This document shows, one piece after another, positions 13,999 to 24,758 of a stretch of 64,000 nucleotides of DNA. Origin of the DNA: Piper betle (taxonomy: Eukaryota; Streptophyta; Magnoliopsida; Piperales; Piperaceae); the NCBI GenBank assembly GCA_033002965.1, contig JAURVB010012950.1, positions 1-64,000 of the forward strand, in the 5' to 3' direction. The stretch's first letter is position 1. Each line of letters begins with the position of its first letter. Below the pieces are notes generated by a model. It was not told the DNA's origin. It did not search any database and was given only the letters and a program-made list of their open reading frames with translations. The position numbers were made by a program, and so were the translations under genes.

Positions 13999-14337
13999 TC
14001 ATGAATAACTGAATTTGGACTTGACCCATGCTTCATTGACTTTAAATGATCGATCTCCTTGTTCAGTCTTAATTTCAATTGCACCATATGGAAAAAACTT
14101 CTGTCTAGGAGAAAATGACCAGCAACCACACCAGATGCCATGTTTGTCTGCTATAGTCCAAGCAATAGCTGACTTGTGATCTTTTAGTATTTTAATCAGC
14201 TTCTCTTTCTGCAATATAGTTAGCTCTGAAGATATAATAATAGGAAGAGTGTCATTAAACCCTAAGAAAATATACCTGAGATGTTTTGGAAGTTGCTTTA
14301 GCTCCAAAATAGGTGGTACTTCAACTGATGGCAGCAA
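13999..14337 (-). pseudogene. pol: Element B pol remnant joining two distant pol ends
   Basis: The frame starts with the Athila pol N-terminal region (LPSVEVPP, LELKQLPKHLRYIFLG, AIAWTIAD), which normally leads into reverse transcriptase. It then passes directly into wording typical of the end of integrase (FFPYGAIEIKT, FKVNE). Reverse transcriptase, RNase H and nearly all integrase are therefore deleted, with the junction near 14125-14140. The frame ends at 13999. It cannot encode an enzyme. Confidence 0.75.
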
Positions 14338-14354
14338 TCGTGGAATGGTAGATC

Positions 14355-15278
14355 TTAGGTTTCCATAACTTTGAATCGTTGAGGCAAAATTGGTTGTGAT
14401 TCTAATACTTTAACCATCTCATCCACATCAATATCTTCATCACAAAGAGAATTTATGGATTTATGTAATGAATTACTAAACTGATCCCCTATGCATCCGA
14501 GTAAGCTAACCAATGTATTGAGTTCATTTTCGTTATTTGGTTTTTCATCTTTTCCGTTAACTTCATTGGGCTGAACTGGTTCCTGTAAAGTAATACCACT
14601 CTGGGTTGTTATAGCTTTGCAATGCTCTTGACCATCATTCCTTGGTTGTTCTGGTTGGCTAGGAAGTACACCCTTGGGTCGCTCACTTGGTTCCTTGTTT
14701 AATTGCACCATAACTTGTTGCATAAACTGTTGTTGTTGTTGTTGCTGATTCTGCATAAATTGTTGCATAGTCTATTGCATGGTTTGTTGCATAGAATTGA
14801 ACATTTGGACCAAATCTGGTTGTTGTTGTTGCTGAAAAGAAAGTGAAGGGGGTTGATAATGTTGTGATGGTGGTGGTGGATTATTAGGGACAGCAACCGA
14901 TTGTGAAGAATTATTCCATGAAAAATTGGGATTATTGCACCAGCCTGCATTGTAGGTGTTGGAATAGGGATTGTTGTTCCAATTAAAGTTGCCTACGTAG
15001 TTAACTTGATCTGTTGCACATTGACCTGTAGAATGTCCTTGTCCACACCATTCACACCTTGGTTCCATAGCCTTAACCTGTCTCTGTATATTAAGAATTT
15101 GAACTTGATTAGTTAAAGCACTGACCTGAGTAGATAAAGCAGTAAGTGCATCTAATTCTAAAACTCCGGTAGTCCTCCATGAATGCATGGCTTCTTCCTC
15201 TATTGGTTCTTGTGCTCTTCTTCCAGCGGCACACAAGTTTCTCAAAGTCCTTTCAATCTTTGAATCACAAGAAGACAA
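14355..15278 (-). pseudogene. gag: Element B gag, Athila-type, one in-frame stop
   Basis: Capsid/nucleocapsid protein relic of about 307 residues. It has the Athila zinc finger CEWCGQGHSTGQC (CX2CX3HX4C) near residues 74-86, then the Athila-typical NNPYSNTYNAGW and PNFSWNN, a Gln-rich stretch, and HCKAITTQSG near the C-terminus. An in-frame TAG at 14772-14774 interrupts the Gln-rich stretch; frame is kept on both sides. Athila gag is normally much longer at its N-terminus, so the matrix/capsid part is largely deleted. The 162 bp upstream to the primer site are leader. Confidence 0.8.
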
Positions 15279-15440
15279 GGGTGACCGTACTAATAAACAA
15301 ATGATAATAAATAATAGAAGGAAGAAGACAATGATATAGTTTATTTTTTCCTTTTTTTAAAATATAATCAGACACTAAAATCTAAAAAGAAAAGAAAAAC
15401 ACTCAAAATTCTAATCCTAAATTAATTAAGAAAATTCGAT

Positions 15441-15459
15441 CTCCCCGGCAACGGCGCCA
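15441..15459 (-). other. Primer-binding site for Asp-tRNA (element B)
   Basis: The plus strand reads CTCCCCGGCAACGGCGCCA, which matches the 3' end of plant tRNA-Asp including CCA, six bases from the LTR edge at 15466. This is the normal minus-strand primer site for Athila-type elements and confirms minus orientation. It is not a tRNA gene: no tRNA body precedes it. Confidence 0.85.
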
Positions 15460-16316
15460 AAAACTTGTTAGACTATTTTCAATAACATGCAAGTATACAC
15501 GGTCGAAACAAGTAATATGATGATAAATTAGAGTATCGTTCCCACAGAGAGATGAATTTCCTTAAATTAATTAAAGAAAATAAAATTAAGAACAAAACAG
15601 AAATAATTGACTTAACGAAATCTAAATAATAACTTAAATAAAAAGCGGAGTTAAAATTATAAAACTCGTGTCTAGAGTCGAATTTCCCTTAACATGAATT
15701 TAATCTTCATCAAATCTTACTCTTATCTTTTATTCCCTCAGATTGTCGATCTAGGATAATTATATGACATGGTGGCTCCCGCTCCTTCATGCTTCTATTA
15801 TTTTGCCTCAATTTCTACCTCCCGGTGATAATTGATTAATCAACAAAATAATGCATTAAGAATTGCCTTACAATCGCATACGGTGTTGTGTATCTTCCGA
15901 CCACAACGACAAACAAGTCAAAAGACTCGTCGTATGATGAATTATCAATGACTAATCTAATTAATTTCTCCCAAAATCTAATTAAACCTCATGATCTAAG
16001 AAATAGGTGATCAATCTACTCTTAGCATTAAGAACATGACAATTTAAACAATCCGATTGAATAAAAGAGTAAGAGCTTGAAATAAATTCAATTAAATCAT
16101 GTTAAGTTCCATTCTTCTCTAGAACGAAATATAAGACTACTCCATAATAAATAATAGAAAACATTATAAAGAAGAAACTAATTTTTATTATAAAAGAAAA
16201 GGAATTACAAAAGCTAAAACTACTACTTTCACTACACTCTAAAGCCAAGAGATGAGATATGATAACAACAAATTACCACCCCTTTATATAGAATTGTAAA
16301 GACCTGGAAAAAATAA

Positions 16317-16318
<2 letters not shown>

Positions 16319-16352
<34 letters not shown>
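16319..16352. repeat. (TA)n tract in LTR C
   Basis: A pure TA dinucleotide run just inside the LTR start. Confidence 0.9.
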
Positions 16353-16354
<2 letters not shown>

Positions 16355-16605
16355 GACGCGGTGGGATCGAACATTGGTATCCATGAATTTATTTAAATTA
16401 TTTACCCGCTACCCGGTTAATTATCAATTACCCGGTCAAGTGGAAAGTATTAGTTAACCGGTTAAGTATTTTTACCCGGTTAAGTAAACCATACCATCTA
16501 ACCATTTAACTGAACCATACCATGTACCCGTTTAAGAGGTTAAGTGAAATGGTAAAGTGAACCGTATCACTTACCCATTTACCCGGCAACGAAGTGTGTT
16601 TTCAT

Positions 16606-16635
16606 AAACCCTAAGCCTTCTTTCATTTTATAAGG
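16606..16635 (+). promoter_or_regulatory. Putative LTR promoter: telo-box and TATA box (C)
   Basis: AAACCCTAA (16606-16614) is a plant telo-box motif, followed at a short distance by ATTTTATAAGGAGG, a TATA-like element. The same pair, with small changes, occurs near the starts of the D, A and E LTRs, which supports a U3 core promoter. Function is inferred. Confidence 0.5.
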
Positions 16636-17388
16636 AGGAGGGAGGGGGCGTCATGCACATAAGCTCCTTGGACAAACGCCGGCTTCCCCATTGTTTTAGT
16701 AAGTTTCTTCCTCTCTTCTTCAAAGTTTGCATGCATACATATGATCAAACATTATAATACAAGATAATCATGGAAACTATGACTTGAAATCAACAAGAAA
16801 AAGGGTAGATTTCATAGAATTTATAGCCAAGGATGGTAGCACGTTCTGCTGAATTGCAGCAGCGGCACCATGGCGATTGTGTCACAACCAGTTGCATATA
16901 CCACGCAGCAAGGTAGTGTTTCACTTCTTTTGGGCGTTGGGTTGTTGTGCGGGAAGAAGGGGACGCTTTGGGCGGTGCTGCTGGCCACGTTTGAGTCGCC
17001 ATAGCAGCAGGAAGGTCGCCATGGCTGCTGGTTCGTTGGTGCAGAACTTAGTTGGACGTGGTTAGTTGTTGAAAGGCACAAGCTTTAGGCTTCCAATTGG
17101 ATTGCTAGGAAAGGGAAGCAGTTAGGAAGGAAGTGAATTGGTTTTGGGTTGAAGAAGAGGACGCCAAGGCTGGGTTTTGGGTGCAGGAACGTCGCCTAGG
17201 ATAGCTGCTGTAAAACGTGGACGTTAGGCTTCATCTTGGGTGGTTTTAATTTGTTGTTGATGCTGGATTAGGATGTTTGGATGGTTGTTTAGCTAGGTTG
17301 CATAGGGAAGAAGAAGAAGGGCGTGATCTAAGTGGTGCCAAGGTCTGGTTGGTGCTGGTTTTGGTGAAGAGAAGGAGGGTGACGGGAA

Positions 17389-17411
17389 GAAGAAGAAGAA
17401 GAAGAAGAAAA
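17389..17411. repeat. (GAA)n microsatellite in LTR C
   Basis: About seven GAA repeats within the purine-rich part of the LTR. Confidence 0.85.
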
Positions 17412-18129
17412 TGGCAGTTTGGTAATTTCTGGTTGACTCGATATGGGTTGAGTTAAAAATCATAATAATAATACCAACTTGTATTCAAATCATTAAAATA
17501 AATAATTTAAAAGAGATATGAGTTAAGTGGTCAAAATAATAAATTTATAAATTATTACATGAAATTAATAAATTTCGATCGGGATAAACGGTAATTAATT
17601 AATCGGCTGATTAAAAGCAATTAACTTAAATTGAAGGGTTAAGAGGAATATATAATAAAGACTTCACCTTTATCATATAAAAGTTATATTTGATAAATAA
17701 AACGATTATTCTTATAATAAATTCGTAAAGTAAAATAATGGATCAATAAAAGATAATCGCGTACAAATTACGCGATAGCATAATTAATTAAATAAAGAAG
17801 TGTTGAACCTTATCGAATTAAATAAATTAATTAATGTGGAATATATTAAATATTTAGTTGCATGCATTTTCGACGCGAGTAAAATTATACTAATGTATAA
17901 TTTTATGCCCCATTCATATTAGGGTTAGCGGATTACAGTCGGACGAACCCGCAAGTCAGGTACGTATAATAGATAGAACATCGTATTTTCCTTGTTGGTA
18001 GCCTAGGTCGGCCTGAGCCCAGATTCGACCACCATGCACGAAGTGCAACCGGGGTCAAAGAATTGACTCAGTCCGACACTGGGTCGTGTTATGTGTGTGA
18101 ATCTTGTAATGCATCGATATTGTTTTGGA

Positions 18130-18655
18130 GTAGTGATAGCCGCCCCATAAAAAGGCTACGGCCGGGGTGAGTGAGGCACAGCGATTCCTCCATCGCACTA
18201 GAGTGCAGTGATTGCCGCCCCATAAAAAGGCTACGGCCGGGGTGTGTGAGGCACTGACACTGAGTGCAGTGATAGCCGCCCCATAAAAAGGCTACGGCCG
18301 GGGTGTGTGAGGCACTAGCACTAGAGTTGGCAGTGAGAGCTTCCCCACAAACGGGGTGTAGCAATCACGTGAGTGTAGTGATAGCCTCCCCATAAAAAGG
18401 CTCCGGCCGGGGTGTGTAAGGCACTAACACTAGAGTGCAGTGATAGCCTCCCCATAAAAAGGCTACGGCCGGGGTGTGTGAGGCACTGGCACTAGAATTG
18501 GTAGTGAGAGCTTCCCCACAAACGGGGCATAGCAATCACCTGAGTGCAGTGATAGCTTCCCCACAAAAAGGCTACGGCCGGGGTGTGCGAGGCACTGGCA
18601 CTGGAGACGGTAGTGGTAGCCTCCCCATAAAAAGGCTACGGCCGGGGTGTGCGGA
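18130..18655. repeat. About 60-bp tandem cassette in LTR C
   Basis: Roughly nine units built on CAGTGATAGCCGCCCC, ATAAAAAGGCTACGG and CCGGGGTGTGTGAGGCACT, mixed with a shorter variant unit containing AGCTTCCCCACAAACGGGG. TAGCC and GGCTA around ATAAAAA could pair as a small hairpin. The same cassette, inverted, is in both D LTRs. Open frames across it are periodicity artefacts. Confidence 0.85.
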
Positions 18656-19373
18656 TCACAGCGGACACCTCCTCCGCATTGTTTTGGAGTATAGCGGAAT
18701 TGCTCCACCGCATATTAAAATAAATATATGGAAATGGTGGAATGTACTTGATTTGTTTTATTTATTATACTACTTAGTGTTGTAATCACTAACGCGGAAT
18801 TGCCTCCGCAGGTGTGCAGATTCAAGATTAGATGATTGACAACTAGAGCATGGAGCAAAGTAATATGAGGACTCCTATTTTTATTTGTTTGAGAAATAAG
18901 TGTGGCTGCTGGGAAACGGTCTAAGACTGTGGGAACCTTTATTTTATACTTGTTTTAATTATTATACTCGGCATTTAGTAGTTTCATATTGGTAACACCT
19001 AGCCAGCTAGGCCCACAATATTATTGTGAAAAATGGCGGGTCGTTACAAGTGGAGATACAAGAATTCAAAAAGGGTGTTCACAAATCGACGTAGTCTAAT
19101 TAATTATAATGTCCATTCAAGTTTCCAACTGTTCGACTCCATTGAACACCATGAATTGTAGCCATTGGGTAGAGCCAAGTATCATGACCAATCAATTCCA
19201 AAGCTTAATTTATTCATCTTTTCTGCATTAAAACATCAAAATTAAGCATATATAATAAAATAATAATTACCAAAAAAAAGTAAAATATTATTTAATTAAT
19301 AATGTTTATACCCAAGAAGTATAAAATCATATTAAAAATATGGGTAAATATTATATATTTTAAACACTTAACA

Positions 19374-20358
19374 CTAGCTTAACATGATCAACTAAATCAT
19401 TGGAAGCAACCAAATTTGCCAGTAAGCCTGTTATTTGCTCCATCGGGTTGATAGCTACTACTTCTGCTGACATGGCCTAAAGTCTAGCTAGCTGCTGATC
19501 TTTTGTCCCCTTTACCCTTCCGACTCAACACGTCGGCTACCACATTCGCTTTCCCTGGACGGTATAAAATTTGGAAGTCATAGTCCTTCAAATATTCTAT
19601 CCACCACCTCTAGTCGAAGGGTAAGGTCATTCTGGATGAAGATATACTTCAAACTCTAGTGGTTAGTGAAGATTTCGAAGTGGGCTCCATACAAGTAGTA
19701 TCTCCAAATCTTTAGGCAAAAACCAGTGCTGCCAGTTCCAAGTCATGGGTTGCATAATTTTGCTCATGAATCCTCAATTGACAAGAGGCATAGCCTACCA
19801 TCTTACCTTCTTGCATAAGGACGCATCCTAAACCCAATAAAGACGCATCATTGAAGACTACGAATCCTTCATTACCATTTGTCAGTGTCAAGATTGGTGC
19901 TTTAGAAATTGGTAACACTTCAGGTGCTAGGTTAATGGCAAACTCCGCTGCCCACTTAGGAGGTAACCCTGGAAGTTCGTATGGGAATACACATATTCCC
20001 AGACTAAAACCTCCCCTGAACCAAATTGGCGAATGCCAGTTCTTTCTTCTGGACAACGGGCTTCGGAAAAAATATTGTCCATTGAAAGCTGCCACAAATT
20101 CTGCCCACGCGATGGAGGAAATCTCATGTTTGAGGTGGTGGGTCACAGACAGTAACCGACATTACCCACTGCCAAGTTTGAGGCTCCATTCCCTGCTACC
20201 ACTCCTAGTAACCACCGAACAATATTCTGAACCACAAAATTTGTATTTTCGGAACCCTGCGCTAGTCCCTATATGGCCGTCAGGATCTGATCCAATACAT
20301 TCTCGATGTTCGCATTTGGCGGAGTAGCTCTGTTTGACTGTCTACGAGTGCCTGCCAT
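19374..20358 (-). pseudogene. gag-pol: Element A gag-pol 5' part with stacked internal deletions
   Basis: The gag start codon is at 20358-20356 (MAGTRRQ, like D gag). An intact 144-residue frame at 20146-19712 fuses three distant pieces: a gag piece ([20 protein letters not shown]), the protease-RT linker ([23 protein letters not shown]) and RNase H ([35 protein letters not shown]). Two internal deletions removed the rest of gag, the protease and almost all reverse transcriptase. Degenerate RNase H/connection sequence follows to 19374, where element B interrupts. Not functional. Confidence 0.85.
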
Positions 20359-20531
20359 CTGAAATGTCGAACGTTCATGGTTCATTAGTATGTTCTTTTT
20401 TCAAGTTATGACTTAGGTTTATTAGCGAATACATTTGTTAATTAATAACACAACACAGTGGGAAAAGATAATTATTGGACTTTTCAACAAAGTACTTGAG
20501 TCATAAAATGTGAGCTGGTGGGAAACTGGGC

Positions 20532-20541
20532 GCTGATACCA
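20532..20541 (-). other. Degenerate Met-tRNA primer site (element A)
   Basis: GCTGATACCA on the plus strand is a decayed copy of GCTCTGATACCA (complement of the TGGTATCAGAGC primer site seen intact in D), located two bases before the LTR. Confidence 0.65.
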
Positions 20542-20543
20542 CT

Positions 20544-23500
20544 AGTAATGACCTGCCATTTTTCATGATATTGTGAGCCTTGCTGGCCAGGTGTTACTCA
20601 AAATTTAACAAAACCAACCCTAAAACGACCAGTCCAAACCGGACTGGGTGTTACTTGAAAGATTACATGAATAATATGAAAGCAAATAAGTTTAGCATTT
20701 CTAACTCAAAAGAACTTATGTTTCAAATGACAATGTATGAAGTAATTATCCCACAGTCTTCGACCGTTTCCCATAGCCATATTTATAACACAAGAAAAGT
20801 AACAAGAGAAGTCCACTTAATATCTGTTGAACACCTGAGTTGGTAGAAGAACCACCCTGTCATCTCTTAGCCTTTATTTCCAGCTGCTAACCTATGGAGG
20901 CAATTCCGCTTTAATGATCAACCACTAAGCCATATAATTAAATAAAACAAGTCCATAAACTCCCTATCATTATTTATAATAATGGTTGTTGTGACCATTC
21001 TAAAGTGTCCATTTATTAGCTGATGGTTCAATCCACCATGTCCATTAGTTGGCTGATGGGTCAGCCACCATGTCCATCTATTGGCTGATGGTTCAGTCCA
21101 TCATCTCCATTACCGGCTAGCGTGTCCAATCCACCATGTCCATTATCGGCTGGTGAGTCCAATCCACCATGTCCATTAGTTGGCTGATGGGTCAGTCCAC
21201 CATGTCCATCTATTGGCTGAGGGGTCAGTCCACCATGTCCGCAATTGGCTGGCGAGTCCAATCCGCCATGTCCAATTTATTAGCTGATGGGGCAGTCCAT
21301 CATGTCCATTACTGGCTGGTGAGTTCAATCCGCCATGTCCGTTATTAGCTAGTGAGTCCAATCCACCATGTCCGTAATTGGCTGGCGAGTCCAATATGCC
21401 ATGTCCAATTTATTGGCTGATGGGTCAGTCCATCATGCCCATTACCAACTGGAGGGTTCAATCTGCCATGTATGTTATCGGCTAGTGAGTCCAATCCACC
21501 ATGTCTCTAATTGGCTAGCGAGCCAATCCGCCATGTCCAATTTATTGGGTGATGGGTCAGTCCATCATGGCCATTACCAGCTGGTAAGTCCAATCCACCA
21601 TGTCTGTTATCGGCTGGTGAGTCCAATCCACCATGTCCATAATTGGCTGGCGAGTCCAATCCGCCATGTCTAATTTATTAGTTGATGGGTCAGTCCATCA
21701 TGTCCATTACCGGCTGGGGAGTCCAATCCGCCATGTCCATTATCGGTTGGTGAGTCCAATCGACCATGTCCGTAATTGGCTGGCGAGTCCAATCTGCCAT
21801 GTCCAATTTATTGGCTGATGGGTCAATCCATCATGTCCATAATTGGCTGGCGAGTCCAATCCGCCATGTCCAATTTATTGGCTGATGGGTCAGTCCATCA
21901 TGTCCATTATTGTATTATTAAGGGCACAGCTCGTGTTAGACTGAGTCCCCGATTGCACTCGGTGCATTGTGGTCAAATCTTGGCTCAAGGTGACCAGGTT
22001 GTCCACAACGGAAAATACAACATTTTAAATAATTATACGGACCCGGATATTTTGAACTTGCAGCTATGACCAATGATCCTAATCTGAACAAGGACATAAA
22101 ATTATACGTAAGTATAATTTTATTCGAGTAGAAATGCATGCAACTAAATTACTAATATATATATTACTATTAAATTTCAACAATATTAAATATTAAACTA
22201 TTCATGTGATATAATCATTTAAATCCTACTTTATATTAATAATGTAGATCATAATTTACACTTAACAAATAATAAAATAATTATCAACTCAAACATTATT
22301 TAATTACTATTATTAGTATATTTTCCTTTGAGACGATAATTACTTAACCCCGATGTTGATGATGTAGTTGATGATTATAATTTTTAATCACTACTATTAT
22401 TTACAGCAATTTAATTAATTAAGTTGTTTAATTAAATTATTTAAAATAATTTGTATTATTTTAATTCATAAATATTATTAATACAATTATTTTAAATTAT
22501 TCGACTATATAAAGTTTCGAACTTTATTTATTTTCATTATGCTATTTAGGTTCGACGCGAGTGATTGCTACCTAAGTATCGTTTAATAACTAATTTTCTA
22601 CATTACTGACTCGTTATTAAAATAATCACTTTATTTACGTAATATTAAATTTAATATGGCAAAGGTAAAATCTTTCTTTTATTAATTACTTATAACCGTC
22701 CGATTTAATTTAATCGTTTGTTTTGCCGATTAATTAACGACCATTTATCATTACTATATTTTTTTATTACTTGTGGCGATTTAGTACAATAATTAATTAA
22801 TTTAGTAATTTTAACACATAACCCATTAAAATGATTATTTTTTAAAGATTTATTACAAGTTAATATTATTTTTTAACTCAAGTTGGCAACGAGCCCGGTG
22901 TTATTTACGAGTTGGTATTATTATTTAACTCGAGCTGTGTCGAGTCAACAATTATTTACAAGTTGGCCACCCAAGGTAATTTTTACTTTCTTCTTCTTCT
23001 CCGGCATGCTCTGTTCCCGACTCTAGGCGCCCTCCAGCCGCCACTGCCGCCATCGCCGACCACCTCCGGCAACCATCCACCATCATCATCCAGCTTTGCT
23101 GTGCCATTTCAGTGTCACCCCGGCAAACTCCGTCCGCCTTCTAGCCGCAGCGACACCTGCATCGCCTACCTAGTGGTGCCCTCGCATCACCGATTCCACT
23201 GCCAGCGAGCTTCGCTGCATCAATTGGGTAGTCGCCTTGACACCCTCGACCTCCTAACGACCTTCCTGGGCCAGATTGCAACCCGTTGCCACCCAGGACG
23301 ACCGGACTTCTTCACCACCGCCGCGCCTCTGTTTCTGCCGTCGTCCTATGTTTTTGGCCATTTACCATCCCAGGCCGGCATCCACACATGTGAGATCGAC
23401 CCTTCACTGACCGACGAAGAGAGTAGGATCATCTCCCGACGTCAGAACGGCCATCGCCACTGATTCGCAGCAAGGCTTGCCTGTGCTTGCCCATCTCGGG

Positions 23501-23866
23501 AAATTTTAGTTTCTTTCTTGTTTATTTTAAACTTTAATCCTCACGATTATAAAGCCTATTATCAAATTAAAATATGCAAGCAAGAAAATTAAGAAGAGGG
23601 AGATAGAACGAATACCTAAGTAAGGAAGAAGACACGCCGGTAAGGAAGATGAGAAGAAAATGCGAATGTAGGCTAGGGTGGAGGACGCCCTTAAGAAAAT
23701 AAAATGAAATGACGGCTTGGGTATGTGAAGACACCTGTATTTTATTTAACCGGGTATCCGCGTAAATAATAAAATATAATAATTAACCGGGTGGAATTAA
23801 CCGGGTATTGGATATAACAAGTTTGGTCCTGAACCGCATTTGCGTCTTTTTTTCATCATCTTTACA
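20544..23866 (-). repeat. Element A 5' LTR (right)
   Basis: A 3323-bp LTR colinear with the left LTR. It starts AGTAATGACCTGCC (first bases mutated from TGTAATGACC) and ends ATCTTTACA. The extra 300 bp is mainly the longer 33-bp array. The GC-rich segment (22990-23470) gives a 183-codon plus-strand frame that is not conserved as a protein. Confidence 0.85.
21004..21912. repeat. 33-bp tandem array in right LTR of A
   Basis: About 27 copies of the unit seen at 7291-7950, with recurring higher-order pairs (TTGGCTGATGGGTCAGTCCA alternating with CTGGCGAGTCCAAT). Copy number differs from the left LTR. Confidence 0.85.
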
Positions 23867-24730
23867 ATTGGATGATGCAAGGAGTACGCCCGTCCTCCCC
23901 ATCAGGACGTTCGCCACCTTGATTTCCGGCAAGGAGGTCATCATTAGTGGACTATGCCGGCAGCCGGAACTACTGTAATGGAACCACTGGTGGAGCTTGT
24001 CAATGAAGAACAATCGGCATCTTTCCACCCTCTGAAACTTCCATTACATTGCCTGTTTGCAGAGGAATGACACCACCTTTGTCACTACTTGAAACTTTGC
24101 CCACTAACGAGAGTAATTCCACCACCCATCAGAAACAAGGATCAAGGCGAGCCAATCCTTCAACCCAGCGGCTAGAGGGCCGTCAAGGTTGTGAGGGGAT
24201 GCCTTGCAAATTTTTCCTATGATCAACTATCTTGCCAAAACTTTTGAACTCATCGGTCGTTGTATACAATTTAGTTTATTTTTTTCTTGTTGATTTAAGA
24301 CTTTAATTCCCATGATTATCAACTTATTATCATTAAAGATTTAGGTAACGATTAGCAACAATCCCCATCATTGCTTCAACCAGCAATGATCCTCCAACAG
24401 AGACGAAAACAACCCAAAATGCAAAACCGAAAGGATTGGAAATCGCAACAGTTTTTTTATCAACTATCATTCATCTATACACTTTAAAATATGCATGCAT
24501 GAAAACTAAGACTAGGGAGATAGGGAGGATACCCAAACAAAGAGGAAGCCGGCTTCAGTAAGGAAGAGGAGAAGATGAGAAATAGTTGGCTAGGGTGAGG
24601 AAGATGCCCCCCACAAGAAAATGGTGGCTAAGGTATGGAAAAACACCCCAACACCAAAATTTAACCGGTTAGAGAATAAAATATAATAATAATAATAATT
24701 TCTCCAATGTTCCATCCCTCCTAGACTAAG

Positions 24731-24758
24731 TAATATATATATATATATATATATATAT
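24731..24758. repeat. (TA)n tract near the end of E1
   Basis: A TA run just inside the E1 terminus; E2 has the same at 26575-26592. Confidence 0.85.

Larger units (their letters stand above)
16295..19048 (+). mobile_element. C: solo LTR of the D family
   Basis: A 2754-bp LTR starting TGTAAAGACCTGG and ending GGCGGGTCGTTACA. Its end, tandem cassette and conserved blocks match the inverted LTRs of element D, but it is 1.1 kb longer in the GC- and AT-rich middle. The left flank AGAAT and right flank AG+TGGAGATAC fit a TSD of AGAAT that lost three bases on the right, judged against the uninterrupted B LTR. No internal region is present, so it is a solo LTR formed by LTR-LTR recombination. Confidence 0.85.
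11390..19373 (-). mobile_element. Element B: Athila-like Ty3/gypsy deletion derivative
   Basis: LTRs at 11390-12542 and 15466-19373 start TGTTAGAC and end CTTAACA (plus strand). Flanks GTAGC and CTAGC form a 5-bp TSD with one mismatch, inside the pol of A. An Asp-tRNA primer site sits at 15441-15459 and a polypurine tract at 12543. The 5' LTR is split by solo LTR C. Without C the element is about 5.2 kb, half the usual Athila length, because most of gag and pol is missing. The LTRs look only a few percent diverged over the parts I compared by eye. Confidence 0.88.
15466..19373 (-). repeat. Element B 5' LTR, split by solo LTR C
   Basis: LTR sequence is 15466-16294 and 19049-19373. It aligns end to end with the 3' LTR at 11390-12542 once C is removed. 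Confidence 0.88.
6852..23866 (-). mobile_element. Element A: chromovirus (Ty3/gypsy with chromodomain), nested host
   Basis: Perfect 5-bp TSD ATTGG flanks it at 6847-6851 and 23867-23871, and the uninterrupted site survives in E2 (near 27448) as CCACTGGACGATG. LTRs are 6852-9876 and 20544-23866. The internal region (9877-11389 and 19374-20543) is on the minus strand and is interrupted by element B. Gag is close to that of element D, so A and D are one lineage. Many stops and deletions make it defective; it would have been mobilised only in trans. Confidence 0.9.

Noticed and set aside
15441..15459. tRNA-Asp gene fragment
   Set aside because: Only the last 19 bases match and they sit next to an LTR end, so this is a primer-binding site.
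7291..21912. CRISPR-like repeats
   Set aside because: Units are contiguous and imperfect, without unique spacers, and lie within LTRs of a plant retroelement.
22912..23463. 183-codon plus-strand frame
   Set aside because: Lies in the GC-rich part of the A LTR; the other LTR (9029-9459) has stops and shifts at the same place, so no protein is conserved.
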